Position numbers and translations under genes: made by a program. A stretch of DNA of 64,000 nt from Duganella margarita (GTDB taxonomy: Bacteria; Pseudomonadota; Gammaproteobacteria; Burkholderiales; Burkholderiaceae_D): positions 434,001 to 498,000 of the forward strand of contig NZ_WWCS01000001.1 of assembly GCF_009857535.1 (NCBI RefSeq), written 5' to 3'. The number at the start of each line of letters is the position of its first letter. The stretch's first letter is position 1. The notes under the pieces were generated by a model that did not search any database, was not told the origin of the DNA, and worked only from the letters and a program-made list of their open reading frames with translations. Below, one piece after another: positions 26,093 to 34,899 of this stretch.

Positions 26093-27439
26093 ATGAGCAA
26101 TGTAAAAAAAGGAATCGCGGTCGTCGCGGCGGTGGCGGTAGTCGGCGTGGTGGGAGCGTTTGCTTACGCCAAACAGACCACGGTCACCAGGGACATCGGC
26201 GCGGGCGCGGAGAATCTGACGGCGCCGAGCGCGCAGCTGGTCGAGAAAGGCCGCTACCTGGCCGTCGCGGCCGACTGCGTGGCGTGCCACACGGCGCCGA
26301 AAGGGCAGCCGTTCGCCGGTGGACTGGCGATGGCGACGCCGGTTGGCGCGGTGTACAGCTCCAACATCACGCCGGACAAGGCCACCGGCATCGGCAACTA
26401 CAGCCTGAACGACTTCGACCGCGCAGTGCGGCACGGCATTGCGCCGTCGGGCGATACGCTGTATCCGGCCATGCCGTATCCGTCGTACGCCAAGGTCACC
26501 GACGACGACCTGCGCGCGCTGTATGCGTACTTCATGCATGGCGTGCAGCCGGTGGCGCAGGCCAACCATGGCAGCGGCATCAGCTGGCCGCTGTCGATGA
26601 ACTGGCCGCTGGCGATCTGGCGCAAGACGTACGCGCCGGCCGTGGCGCCGCTGGTGCTGAGCAAATACCAGGGCGAGGCGCTGGCGCGCGGCGCCTATCT
26701 GGTGCAAGGCCTGGGACATTGCGGCGCTTGCCATACGCCGCGCGCGACGACCATGCAGGAGCTGGCGCAGGATGAGTCGAATCCGGCCTTCCTGGCCGGC
26801 GGTCCGGTGATCGATGGCTGGCTGGCGGTCAACCTGCGCAGCAATCCGGCCGGCGGCCTGGGGCGGTGGAGCGAGCAGGACATCGTCGATACCCTGAGCA
26901 AGGCACGCAATGCGCATTCGGCGGTGGTCGGTTCGCCGATGGCGGATGTGGTCCTGCACAGCACGCAGTCGATGTCGCCGGAAGACCTGAAGGCGATCGC
27001 GGTGTACCTGAAATCGCTGACGCCGGGACCGGATGAGAAGTCGCGCTATGCCGTGAGCGACGTCACCGCCAAGGCCCTGAAGGCGGGCCATGACGAGACG
27101 CGCGGTGCCCAGCTGTATCTGGACAACTGCGCGGCTTGCCATCGCAGCGATGCGACTTCCAACGCCAAGGTGTTCCCGGCGCTGGTGGGCAATCCGTCGG
27201 TGTTGTCGGATGATCCGACCTCGCTGATCCGTCTGGTGCTGGCGGGCAGTTCGCTGCCGTCCACCAAAGGCGCGCCGTCACCGCTCGGCATGCCGGGCTT
27301 TGCATGGCGTTTGTCGGACCAGGAAGCGGCGCAGCTGGTGACCTTCGTGCGGCAGAGCTGGGGTAACCAGGCATCGGCGGCCGATGCCGGCCAGGTGGCG
27401 AAGATCCGCAAGCAGATCGACGCCCAAGCTCAGCACTGA
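26093..27439 (+). CDS. triheme cytochrome c subunit of gluconate-type dehydrogenase
   Basis: The 448-aa protein has an N-terminal signal/anchor (residues 5-25) and three CXXCH heme sites in order: CVACH, CGACH and CAACH. This is the classic cytochrome subunit of periplasmic gluconate/alcohol-type dehydrogenases, which passes electrons from the flavoprotein to ubiquinone. It completes the operon after the gamma and GMC subunits. Its stop lies 8 bp before the stop of the convergent AraC regulator. Confidence 0.95.
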   Translation: MSNVKKGIAVVAAVAVVGVVGAFAYAKQTTVTRDIGAGAENLTAPSAQLVEKGRYLAVAADCVACHTAPKGQPFAGGLAMATPVGAVYSSNITPDKATGIGNYSLNDFDRAVRHGIAPSGDTLYPAMPYPSYAKVTDDDLRALYAYFMHGVQPVAQANHGSGISWPLSMNWPLAIWRKTYAPAVAPLVLSKYQGEALARGAYLVQGLGHCGACHTPRATTMQELAQDESNPAFLAGGPVIDGWLAVNLRSNPAGGLGRWSEQDIVDTLSKARNAHSAVVGSPMADVVLHSTQSMSPEDLKAIAVYLKSLTPGPDEKSRYAVSDVTAKALKAGHDETRGAQLYLDNCAACHRSDATSNAKVFPALVGNPSVLSDDPTSLIRLVLAGSSLPSTKGAPSPLGMPGFAWRLSDQEAAQLVTFVRQSWGNQASAADAGQVAKIRKQIDAQAQH

Positions 27440-27447
27440 CAGCGGCA

Positions 27448-28383
27448 CTAAGCCGCTGCAGCGGGCGTGCCGGCTGCCATCCTGGCAGTGCGGTACGCCC
27501 GCGGAGAGTGCCCGGTCACGCGCTTGAAGGCGTGGCTGAAGGCGCTCTCCGATGTATAGCCTAGCGATTGCGCGATCACCGCCATCGGCGTGTTCTGGCC
27601 CAGTTCGCGTTCGGCCAGCCGCATGCGCCAGCCGGTCAGGTAGGTCAGCGGCGCCACCCCGGCGATGGTGCGGAAATGCAGCGCGAAGGTGGTGCGCGAC
27701 ATGGCGCACGCCTTGGCCAGTTCATCGAGGTGCCAGGCGCGGGCGGGATCGCCATGCATCAGCCGCAACGCGGGCGCGATGCGGGGATCGCCCAGCGCCC
27801 GCAGCCAGCTGGCCGGCATCGGGCTGGTGGTCTGCAGATGCGCCCGCAAAATCTGAATGAACAGCAGTTGCGCCAGTTGCGCCGTCGCCAGCTGTGCGCC
27901 CGGCAATCCGGCGGCGCGCTCTGCCAGCAATTGATCCAGCAACCAGCGGAAAGTTGTGGCCTGCGGCGATGCCGCCGGCACGTGGATCCATGGCGGCAGC
28001 ACATCCGCCAACAGGCGGCCGCTGGCGGGATCGAGCAGCACGTGGCCGCCGATGTGGGCGAAATCCCGGCCGTCGCCGACGGTGGCGGTGGAGCGGCCCG
28101 CGCCGGAGAACAGGCGCATGGCGTCCTGTGGCGGCACCTCCGGCGCGCTGGCCAGCACGAACGAGCGCTTGGCCGTCAATAATCCCACGTCCCCGGTATT
28201 GAACTGGAGCGGCGCTTCGCCGTCGATACAGACCCAGCAATGACCTTTGACCACCGCGAAGAATTTGATTTTCTCCGGCGCGGGAAAGCGCAGCGACCAG
28301 GCGCCGCCGGCGCTGAAGCCGCCCGTCACCAGGGTTTCGGCTTTCATCAGCTTCAGGATGTCGGAGAAGGGATCGGCGTTCAT
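27448..28383 (-). CDS. AraC-family transcriptional regulator with cupin-type sensor domain
   Basis: The start chosen is ATG 28383 (MNADPFSDILKLM), 311 aa. The minus frame stays open far upstream, but that part only mirrors the divergent SDR gene. The N-terminal half is a cupin_6-type sensor (KFFAVVKGHCWVCIDGEAP, FNTGDVGLL). The C-terminal half has two AraC helix-turn-helix units (LDELAKACAMSRTTFALHF and MAVIAQSLGYTSESAFSHAFKRVTG). Divergent orientation to the SDR gene, with 96 bp between the starts, makes that gene its likely target. Confidence 0.9.
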   Translation of the reverse strand: MNADPFSDILKLMKAETLVTGGFSAGGAWSLRFPAPEKIKFFAVVKGHCWVCIDGEAPLQFNTGDVGLLTAKRSFVLASAPEVPPQDAMRLFSGAGRSTATVGDGRDFAHIGGHVLLDPASGRLLADVLPPWIHVPAASPQATTFRWLLDQLLAERAAGLPGAQLATAQLAQLLFIQILRAHLQTTSPMPASWLRALGDPRIAPALRLMHGDPARAWHLDELAKACAMSRTTFALHFRTIAGVAPLTYLTGWRMRLAERELGQNTPMAVIAQSLGYTSESAFSHAFKRVTGHSPRAYRTARMAAGTPAAAA

Positions 28384-28386
28384 TTC

Positions 28387-28413
28387 CGCACTATTGCACA
28401 AGTAATGCGCACT
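28387..28413. promoter_or_regulatory. candidate AraC-type direct repeat
   Basis: CGCACT occurs at 28387-28392 and again at 28408-28413, exactly 21 bp apart (two helical turns), inside the AraC/SDR intergenic region. The spacing fits AraC-type half-sites. The motif is short, so the call is tentative. Confidence 0.3.
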
Positions 28414-28479
28414 TTCAAGCATTCCAAGTCCGGCATACCGCACGTATCGTGGCGGCTGTTGAAACCTGAAAGGAATGGA

Positions 28480-29508
28480 ATGGACGATACCTTGGTACTG
28501 GTGACCGGCGGCACCGGATTTATCGCGCAGCATTGCATGCTGGCGTTGTTGAACAGCGGCTATCGCGTCCGCACCACGGTGCGTTCGCTGGCGCGCGAGG
28601 CGGAAGTGCGCCAGCAGCTGCGCAACGGCGGCGTGGAGGCGGGCGAGCGGCTGTCGTTCGTCGTCGCCGACCTCGGCGCCGATCACGGCTGGGCCGAGGC
28701 CGTGGCCGGCTGCCGCTTTGTGCTGCACGGCGCCTCGCCGACGCCTTCCGGCGACCAGGTGCGGGAACAGGACTGGATCGAGCCGGCGGTGGACGGCAAC
28801 CTGCGCGTGCTGCGGGCCGCGCGCGATGCCGGTATCCGGCGCGTGGTGCTGACGTCGGCTTTCGGCGCAGTGGGCATGGGGCATGGGCGGCGGGAGCGGC
28901 CGTTCAACGAATCGGACTGGAGCAACCTGAACAGCAATATTGCGCCGTACCAGAAATCCAAGACCCTGGCCGAGCGCGCCGCGTGGGCGTTCATCGAAGC
29001 CGAAGGCGGCGGCATGGAACTGGCGGCCATCAATCCGACCGCCGTGCTGGGGCCGGCGCTGGGCTCGGACTATTCGCATTCGATCCGGTTGATCAAAAAT
29101 ATGCTGGACGGGCAGCCGGGTTGTCCAAGAATCAATAGTTGCTTTGTCGATGTGCGCGATGTCGCCGACCTGCACCTGCTGGCCATGGTGCATCCGGCTG
29201 CCCGCGGCCAGCGCTTCCTGGCGACCTCGGGCGACAGCGCGTGGCTGGTGGACGTGGCCCGCTTGCTGCGCCAGCACCTGGGGCAGGCGGCGGACAAGGT
29301 GTCGACGCGGGTGATCCCGGACTGGCTGATCCGCCTCGGCGCGCTGCGCAATCCGGCCCTGAAAAGCATCCGCTCGATGCTGGGCGTGAACATGAACGCC
29401 AGCAACGAGAAGGCGCGGCGGCTGCTGGGCTGGACGCCGCGCACGCGGGACGAGGCGATTCTGGCCTGCGCAGAAAGCCTGGTACAGCTGGGGCTGTTGG
29501 CTACGTAA
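28480..29508 (+). CDS. extended SDR, NAD-dependent epimerase/dihydroflavonol reductase-like
   Basis: The start chosen is ATG 28480 (MDDTLVLVTGGTGF), with AAAGGAA just upstream; the 80 residues before it in frame mirror the AraC gene. The 342-aa enzyme has the Rossmann motif TGGTGFIAQ, Ser in LTSAFGAVG and the YxxxK pair in PYQKSKTLAE. This layout matches dihydroflavonol-4-reductase/aldehyde-reductase-like SDRs, which reduce carbonyls with NADPH. The substrate is unknown. Divergent from an AraC regulator, its 3' end overlaps the convergent LysR gene by 8 bp. Confidence 0.9.
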   Translation: MDDTLVLVTGGTGFIAQHCMLALLNSGYRVRTTVRSLAREAEVRQQLRNGGVEAGERLSFVVADLGADHGWAEAVAGCRFVLHGASPTPSGDQVREQDWIEPAVDGNLRVLRAARDAGIRRVVLTSAFGAVGMGHGRRERPFNESDWSNLNSNIAPYQKSKTLAERAAWAFIEAEGGGMELAAINPTAVLGPALGSDYSHSIRLIKNMLDGQPGCPRINSCFVDVRDVADLHLLAMVHPAARGQRFLATSGDSAWLVDVARLLRQHLGQAADKVSTRVIPDWLIRLGALRNPALKSIRSMLGVNMNASNEKARRLLGWTPRTRDEAILACAESLVQLGLLAT

Positions 29509-30397
29509 GCGCCGCCGCCAGCAGGTCGGTGAAGACGCGGATCTTGGAGGCGCCGCGCCGGTTGGCCGGATACACCGCATAAATCCCCACATCCATTTCT
29601 CCCGGATTGGCCTGGTATGCACCGAGCACCGGCACCAGCGTGCCAGCGTCCAGGTCGGGCTGGATCAGCCAGGTCGGCAGCAGCGCCAGGCCGAGTCCGC
29701 CCAGCGCGGCCTGGCGCAGCATTTCCGCGTTGTTGACGTGCAGGCTGCCGCCGACGTCCACTTCGGTGGCCAGATCGGCGTTGCGCAGCCGCCACGTGGA
29801 ACGGCTGGCGCCGTAGGCGAACAGCAGGCAGTTGCGCTGGCTCAGTTCGTCCGGCGTCTGCGGCGCGCCGTGGGCCGCCAGGTAGGCCGGGCTGGCGACG
29901 ATGTGGCGCGTGTGGCCGGCCAGCTTGCGGGCGATCAGGTTGGGCTGCTGTTCCGGGTTGCCGATGCGGATGGCGACGTCGATCGCTTCATCGACCATAT
30001 TGGTCAGGGCGTCGCTGAGGCGCATGTCCAGTTCCAGTCGCGGATAACGGCGCGCCAGTTCCGGCAGCAGCGGGGCAATGTAGCGGAGCGCCAAGGTGAC
30101 CGGGGCGGCGATGCGCAGCACGCCGGCCGGTTCGGCGTCGCGGCCGGCGGCGGCGTCATCGGCCTCGTCCAGCGCGGCCAGGATCTGGCTGGCGTGGTCG
30201 AAGTAGCTGCGGCCGCTGTCGGTGAGGGTGATGCTGCGCGTCGAGCGGTTCAGCAATGGCGCACCGAGGCGTTGTTCCAGCGCGTCCACCAGCCGGGTCA
30301 CGGAGGAGGTCGCCACATTGAGCTGGCGCGCGGCGGCCGAAAAGCCACCGTTGCTGGCGACCAGGCAAAACGCTTTCAGTTCGGCAAATCGGTCCAT
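29501..30397 (-). CDS. LysR-family transcriptional regulator
   Basis: The 298-aa protein has an N-terminal winged helix (FAELKAFCLVASNGGFSAAARQLNVATSSVTRLVDALEQRLGAPL) and a C-terminal periplasmic-binding-protein-like effector domain from about residue 90. It lies divergent to the TauD-type dioxygenase gene (102 bp apart) and convergent with the SDR gene. By position it could control either. Sequence style (NRSTRSITLTDSGRSY, GVLRIAAPVTLALRYIAPLLP) is that of the CrgA/aldehyde-responsive LysR branch. Confidence 0.92.
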   Translation of the reverse strand: MDRFAELKAFCLVASNGGFSAAARQLNVATSSVTRLVDALEQRLGAPLLNRSTRSITLTDSGRSYFDHASQILAALDEADDAAAGRDAEPAGVLRIAAPVTLALRYIAPLLPELARRYPRLELDMRLSDALTNMVDEAIDVAIRIGNPEQQPNLIARKLAGHTRHIVASPAYLAAHGAPQTPDELSQRNCLLFAYGASRSTWRLRNADLATEVDVGGSLHVNNAEMLRQAALGGLGLALLPTWLIQPDLDAGTLVPVLGAYQANPGEMDVGIYAVYPANRRGASKIRVFTDLLAAALT

Positions 30398-30499
30398 GAT
30401 GTTGCGTCCTGCGCAAAGGTGTGTGCGAATTTGCCTATCTTATCAGCAGACCGGGGCGGGATTATAGTCATTTCATACTGCAATACTTAAGGAGGATGT

Positions 30500-31282
30500 A
30501 TGAAAATCACCCCGCTTCCCGTAGGTTTTGGCGCCGAAATCGACGGTGTTGATATGCGCCAGGCCGACCCCGGCACGACTGAATTGCTGCGCTCGGCGCT
30601 GCTGCAATATGGCTTGCTGGTCATTCGTGGCCAGTCGTTCACACCGCCGGAGCAGATCGCCGCCAGCCAGCTGTTCGGCAGCCTGGAGACCTTCCCCACC
30701 ATGCGCGGCCAGCTGAACGGCTGGCCGGAGATCTTCCGCGTCGCCAGCCGGCCGGAGGATGGCCATGTCGAGGTCGGCCGCTACTGGCACTCGGACGGGT
30801 CGTTCCGCGAGGATCCGACGCCAATCAGTTTCTGGTATTCGGAAGTGCAGTCGGAGGAGGGCGGCGATACGCTGTTCACCGATTTGCAGCAGGCGTATGC
30901 CGAGTTGCAGCCGGAGATACAGCAGGAGTTTGCCGGCCTGAACACGGCGCACCGCAACGGCGTGGTGCATCCGCTGGTGCTCAAGCATCCGAAAACCGGC
31001 GTGCCGGCGCTGTACCTGAACCTCGGCCTGACGGCCGGCGTGCTGGGCTACAGTCCCGACCATTCGCGGGCGCTGATGGAGGCGGTGGACCGCCATTACT
31101 CGCGGGACGGGGCCACCTACCGCCATCACTGGCTGCCGGGCGACGTGGTGGTGGCCGACAACCTGCACGTGGCGCACAAGGCGACGCCGATCACGCCGTC
31201 CACCCGCCGCATCCTCAACCGCACCACCATTCGCGCCGACGGTGTGATCTGGTACGACGGCGGGCAGAAACAGGCGGCTTGA
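30500..31282 (+). CDS. TauD/TfdA-family Fe(II)/2-oxoglutarate dioxygenase
   Basis: The 260-aa protein follows a near-perfect AAGGAGG. The iron triad is visible as His97 and Asp99 in WHSDGSF and His226 in DNLHVAHKA. The 2-oxoglutarate-binding arginines are Arg237 and Arg241 in RRILNRTTI. Family members hydroxylate taurine, 2,4-D, alkyl sulfates or other small molecules to release sulfite, glyoxylate or similar products. No sulfonate transporter is adjacent, so the substrate is open. The divergent LysR gene is the likely regulator. Confidence 0.92.
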   Translation: MKITPLPVGFGAEIDGVDMRQADPGTTELLRSALLQYGLLVIRGQSFTPPEQIAASQLFGSLETFPTMRGQLNGWPEIFRVASRPEDGHVEVGRYWHSDGSFREDPTPISFWYSEVQSEEGGDTLFTDLQQAYAELQPEIQQEFAGLNTAHRNGVVHPLVLKHPKTGVPALYLNLGLTAGVLGYSPDHSRALMEAVDRHYSRDGATYRHHWLPGDVVVADNLHVAHKATPITPSTRRILNRTTIRADGVIWYDGGQKQAA

Positions 31283-31290
31283 GGACAATT

Positions 31291-31321
31291 TGCGTGAGGG
31301 ATATGTTATTTCCTTCACGCA
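31291..31321 (+). terminator. strong hairpin after the dioxygenase gene
   Basis: TGCGTGAGGGA (31291-31301) pairs with TCCTTCACGCA (31311-31321): 11 bp with one G-T pair and a 9-nt loop, 8 bases after the stop. There is no U-run, so it may be a weak terminator or a 3' stabilising structure. Confidence 0.4.
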
Positions 31322-31396
31322 CGATTGAAATGGTGGGTTGGTTAAGCTTGTGTTTGAGATAAACTTCTTGTTTCTTAAGTTAATCTGGCCCAGACC

Positions 31397-34300
31397 ATGC
31401 CGAATTCCACCACGCTGGACGACCGCGGTTTCCGTCGCATCCTTGTTCGTAACGTTACGCTGCCGCTGGCGGCCGGTGTCGTCAGTGCAGGCGTGTTTGT
31501 CGTCCTGCTTGCCTATCTGATCACCACCATGAACTGGGTCGAGCACAGCGAGCGTGTCATCGGCAATGCCAACCAGGTCGGCAAGGAGATGGTCGATATG
31601 GAAACCGGCTTGCGCGGCTATATGCTGGCCGGCGACGAGTCGTTCCTGCAACCCTATATCGTTTCCAAGCCGAAGGTGGCGTCCAACCTGGCCGGCCTGA
31701 TGAAACTGGTGGAAGACAATCCTACCCAGGTCGACCGCCTGCGCACCATTCAATACCAGCAGCAGCAATGGGACTTGTACGCCCAGGAAATGATCCGCCT
31801 GCGCGCCGCCAATGCCGATGTCACCGGTCCGGTCAAGACCGGCCGCGGCAAGACCCAGTTCGATGAAATCCGCCGCCTGCTGGACACCTTCGTCGCCGCC
31901 GAAGTACGCATGCGCGTGGACCGCGCCGATGAAGCGCGCACCGTGACCACCTGGGTGGCGGTGCTGTATCTGATTCTGACGTTGGGCGTGGGCGGCGCGC
32001 TGGCCTGGTTCGGCCGCCGCGAGCTGACCGGCTTGTCGCGGGTCTACACCAAGGCGCTGAACGAGCATGCCGAGCATGCCACCATGCTGCAACAGCAAGC
32101 CTGGCTGCGCACCGGTCAAAGCGAACTGGCGCAGCAGGGCATCGGCCAGCTGGCGCTGCCGCAACTGTCGGCGGCGCTGCTGCAATTCCTGGCGCGCTAT
32201 ATGGGCGTGGTGGTCGGCGCGCTGTACCTGCGCCGGCCGGACGGCAGTTTCCAGCGCGTGGCCTCGTACGGCTTCAGCGATGAATGGGAGCGGCGCGACC
32301 AGCAGATCAAGCCAGCCGAAAGCCTGGTGGCGCAGGCGGCGCTGGAGCGCCGCGTGCTGCGGCTGGAGCCGCTGCCGGCCGATTACATCCGTGTCGCGTC
32401 CGGCCTGGGCGGCGGCGCTCCGGCCAGCGTGCTGCTGGCGCCCGTGGACAGCGATGGCGATATCAACGGCGTGGTGGAACTGGGCCTGCTGCGGCCGATC
32501 ACCGAGCGCGATGTCGAGTTGCTGACGCTGGTGAAGGGCAATATTGGCAGCGCCATCGAGGCCAGCCATTCCCGTCAACGCCTGCAGGAAGTGCTGGCCG
32601 AAACGCAGCAGCTCAACGAAGAACTGCAAGTACAGCAGGAAGAACTGCGCACCGCCAACGAAGAGCTGGAAGAACAGTCGCGCGTGCTGGAAGAATCGCA
32701 GGCCAGCCTGGAAAACCAGAAAGCCGAGCTGGAACAGACCAACGAGCAGCTGAACGAGCAAGGCGTGGCGCTGGACCAGAAGAACGCTGAGCTGCAAAAA
32801 GCCCAGCTGGACCTGGAAGAGCGTGCCCGCGACCTGGAGCGCGCCAGCCAGTACAAATCGCAGTTCCTGGCGAATATGTCGCACGAGCTGCGTACGCCGC
32901 TCAACAGCTCGCTGATCCTGGCCAAGCTGCTGTCGGAAAACGCCGCCGGCAACCTGAACGACGAGCAGGTGCGCTTCGCCAACACGATTTACTCGGCCGG
33001 CAACGACCTGCTGAACCTGATCAACGACATTCTCGATATTTCCAAGGTCGAAGCCGGCAAGCTGGACCTGGTGCCGGAAAACCTGTCCACCCGCCACGTG
33101 GCGGAAGGCATGGCGATGGTATTCGAGCCGCTGGCGCAACAGAAGAAGCTGGCCTTCCGGTTGCAGGTCGCCGACGGTGTGGCGTCGCACATGGTGACCG
33201 ACCGCCAGCGCCTGGAACAAATCCTGAAAAACCTGCTGTCGAACGCGCTCAAGTTCACCAGCAGCGGCCAGATCACGCTGACGGTGCAGCCGGCCGCCAA
33301 CGGCGCGGTGGCGTTTGCCGTGCAGGACACCGGCATCGGCATCCGCGCCGAAGACCAGCAAGGCATTTTCAACGCCTTCCAGCAGGCCGACGGCACCACC
33401 AGCCGCAAATACGGCGGCACCGGCCTCGGCCTGTCGATTTCGCGCGACCTGGCACAATTGCTGGGCGGCGCCATCAGCCTGGTCAGCGAACCAGGCAAGG
33501 GCAGCTGCTTCACGCTGACGCTGCCGACTGCGTGGACGGCGCCCGAGCCGGGGCCGCGCCTGGGCAGTTCGACGTCCTCGGCGGAAGTGGAAATCGGCCT
33601 GACCTCGCTGCCACGCGCACCCGTGCCGGAACCAGCCCCGTCACCAGCGCCGGCCCTGCCGCGCGCGTTTGACGACGACCGCGAGTTGCTCGACGCGCCG
33701 GACGCCGTCCGCGGCCGACTGGTGCTGGTGGTGGAGGATGACGTAGCGTTCGCCCACATCCTGTACGACCTGGCGCACGAAAAACAATACCTTTGCCTGG
33801 TGGCGTTCGACGCCGAGGAAGGGCTGGCGCTGGCCCGCCAGTACAAGCCGGACGCGATCATGCTGGACATCCGCCTGCCGGACCGTTCCGGCCTGTCGGT
33901 GCTGCAACTGCTGAAAGACGATGCGCTGACCCGCCACATTCCGGTGCACGTGGTGTCCGGTACCGAAAACGGCGAAGCGGCGCTGCACCTGGGCGCGATC
34001 GGCTTCGCGCTGAAGCCGACCACGCGCGAGCAGCTGATGGAAGTGTTCCGCCGCATCGAAACCAAGCTGACCCAGAAGATCAAGCGCGTGCTGCTGGTGG
34101 AAGACGACGACCGCCAGCGCGACAGCGTGGTGCAGCTGATCTCCGACGACGACGTCGAAATCGTCGCGGTCGGCAGCGGCGAGGAAGCGCTGGCGCTGCT
34201 GCGCACCACCATCTACGACTGCATGATCATCGACCTCAAGCTGCCGGACATGCAGGGCAACGAGCTGCTGCAACGCATGGCCGGCGAGTCGCTGGCGGCG

Positions 34301-34897
34301 TTCCCGCCGGTGATCGTCTACACCGGCCGCAACCTGTCGCGCGCCGAGGAAGCCGACCTGCACAAGTATTCGCGCTCGATCATCATCAAGGGCGCCCGCT
34401 CGCCGGAGCGCCTGCTGGACGAGGTGACGCTGTTCCTGCACAAGGTGGAAGCCGACCTGTCGAGCGAACGCCAGCGCATGCTGAAGACGGTGCGTTCGCG
34501 CGACCGCGTGTTCGAAGGCCGCCGCATCCTGCTGGTGGACGACGACGTGCGCAACATCTTCGCGCTGACCAGCGCGCTGGAGCAGAAAGGCGCGCTGGTG
34601 GAAGTCGGCCGCAACGGCTTCGAGGCGCTGGAGAAACTCGACACCGTGCCGGACATCGACCTGGTGCTGATGGACGTGATGATGCCGGGCATGGACGGCC
34701 TGGAAGCGACGCGCCGCCTGCGCGACGATCCGCGCTTCGCCCGCCTGCCGGTGATCGCGATCACCGCCAAGGCCATGAAGGACGACCAGGAGCAATGCCT
34801 GGCGGCCGGCGCCAGCGATTACCTGGCCAAACCGATTGATTTGTCCCGTCTGTATTCGCTGCTGCGCGTCTGGATGCCGAACGCTGAACGGAACTGA
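31397..34897 (+). CDS. hybrid sensor histidine kinase: CHASE3-GAF-coiled coil-HisKA-HATPase-REC-REC-REC
   Basis: The 1166-aa membrane kinase has a first membrane helix (about 20-45), a CHASE3 sensor (METGLRGYMLAGDESFLQPY) and a second helix (about 190-212). GAF (about 235-385) and a long Glu/Gln coiled coil (about 388-485) follow, then HisKA with His496 in NMSHELRTPLNSSLIL and HATPase (GTGLGLSIS). Three C-terminal receivers carry Asp824, Asp946 and Asp1093. All catalytic and acceptor residues are intact. It heads a four-gene unit with CheR (2 bp away), CheB and a second kinase. One histidine feeding three receivers suggests branching or phosphate storage; this is inference. Confidence 0.95.
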   Translation: MPNSTTLDDRGFRRILVRNVTLPLAAGVVSAGVFVVLLAYLITTMNWVEHSERVIGNANQVGKEMVDMETGLRGYMLAGDESFLQPYIVSKPKVASNLAGLMKLVEDNPTQVDRLRTIQYQQQQWDLYAQEMIRLRAANADVTGPVKTGRGKTQFDEIRRLLDTFVAAEVRMRVDRADEARTVTTWVAVLYLILTLGVGGALAWFGRRELTGLSRVYTKALNEHAEHATMLQQQAWLRTGQSELAQQGIGQLALPQLSAALLQFLARYMGVVVGALYLRRPDGSFQRVASYGFSDEWERRDQQIKPAESLVAQAALERRVLRLEPLPADYIRVASGLGGGAPASVLLAPVDSDGDINGVVELGLLRPITERDVELLTLVKGNIGSAIEASHSRQRLQEVLAETQQLNEELQVQQEELRTANEELEEQSRVLEESQASLENQKAELEQTNEQLNEQGVALDQKNAELQKAQLDLEERARDLERASQYKSQFLANMSHELRTPLNSSLILAKLLSENAAGNLNDEQVRFANTIYSAGNDLLNLINDILDISKVEAGKLDLVPENLSTRHVAEGMAMVFEPLAQQKKLAFRLQVADGVASHMVTDRQRLEQILKNLLSNALKFTSSGQITLTVQPAANGAVAFAVQDTGIGIRAEDQQGIFNAFQQADGTTSRKYGGTGLGLSISRDLAQLLGGAISLVSEPGKGSCFTLTLPTAWTAPEPGPRLGSSTSSAEVEIGLTSLPRAPVPEPAPSPAPALPRAFDDDRELLDAPDAVRGRLVLVVEDDVAFAHILYDLAHEKQYLCLVAFDAEEGLALARQYKPDAIMLDIRLPDRSGLSVLQLLKDDALTRHIPVHVVSGTENGEAALHLGAIGFALKPTTREQLMEVFRRIETKLTQKIKRVLLVEDDDRQRDSVVQLISDDDVEIVAVGSGEEALALLRTTIYDCMIIDLKLPDMQGNELLQRMAGESLAAFPPVIVYTGRNLSRAEEADLHKYSRSIIIKGARSPERLLDEVTLFLHKVEADLSSERQRMLKTVRSRDRVFEGRRILLVDDDVRNIFALTSALEQKGALVEVGRNGFEALEKLDTVPDIDLVLMDVMMPGMDGLEATRRLRDDPRFARLPVIAITAKAMKDDQEQCLAAGASDYLAKPIDLSRLYSLLRVWMPNAERN

Positions 34898-34899
34898 CC

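Noticed and set aside
24113..27142. 1009-codon minus-strand frame
   Set aside because: Antisense shadow of the GMC and cytochrome genes, with the same Arg/His/Val-rich composition and no motifs.
28384..29622. Long N-terminal extension of the AraC gene (724 codons in total)
   Set aside because: The extra part mirrors the SDR gene on the other strand. The regulator is complete from the ATG at 28383.
30473..33457. 994-codon minus-strand frame
   Set aside because: Antisense shadow of the dioxygenase and hybrid kinase genes; no domain can be recognised.
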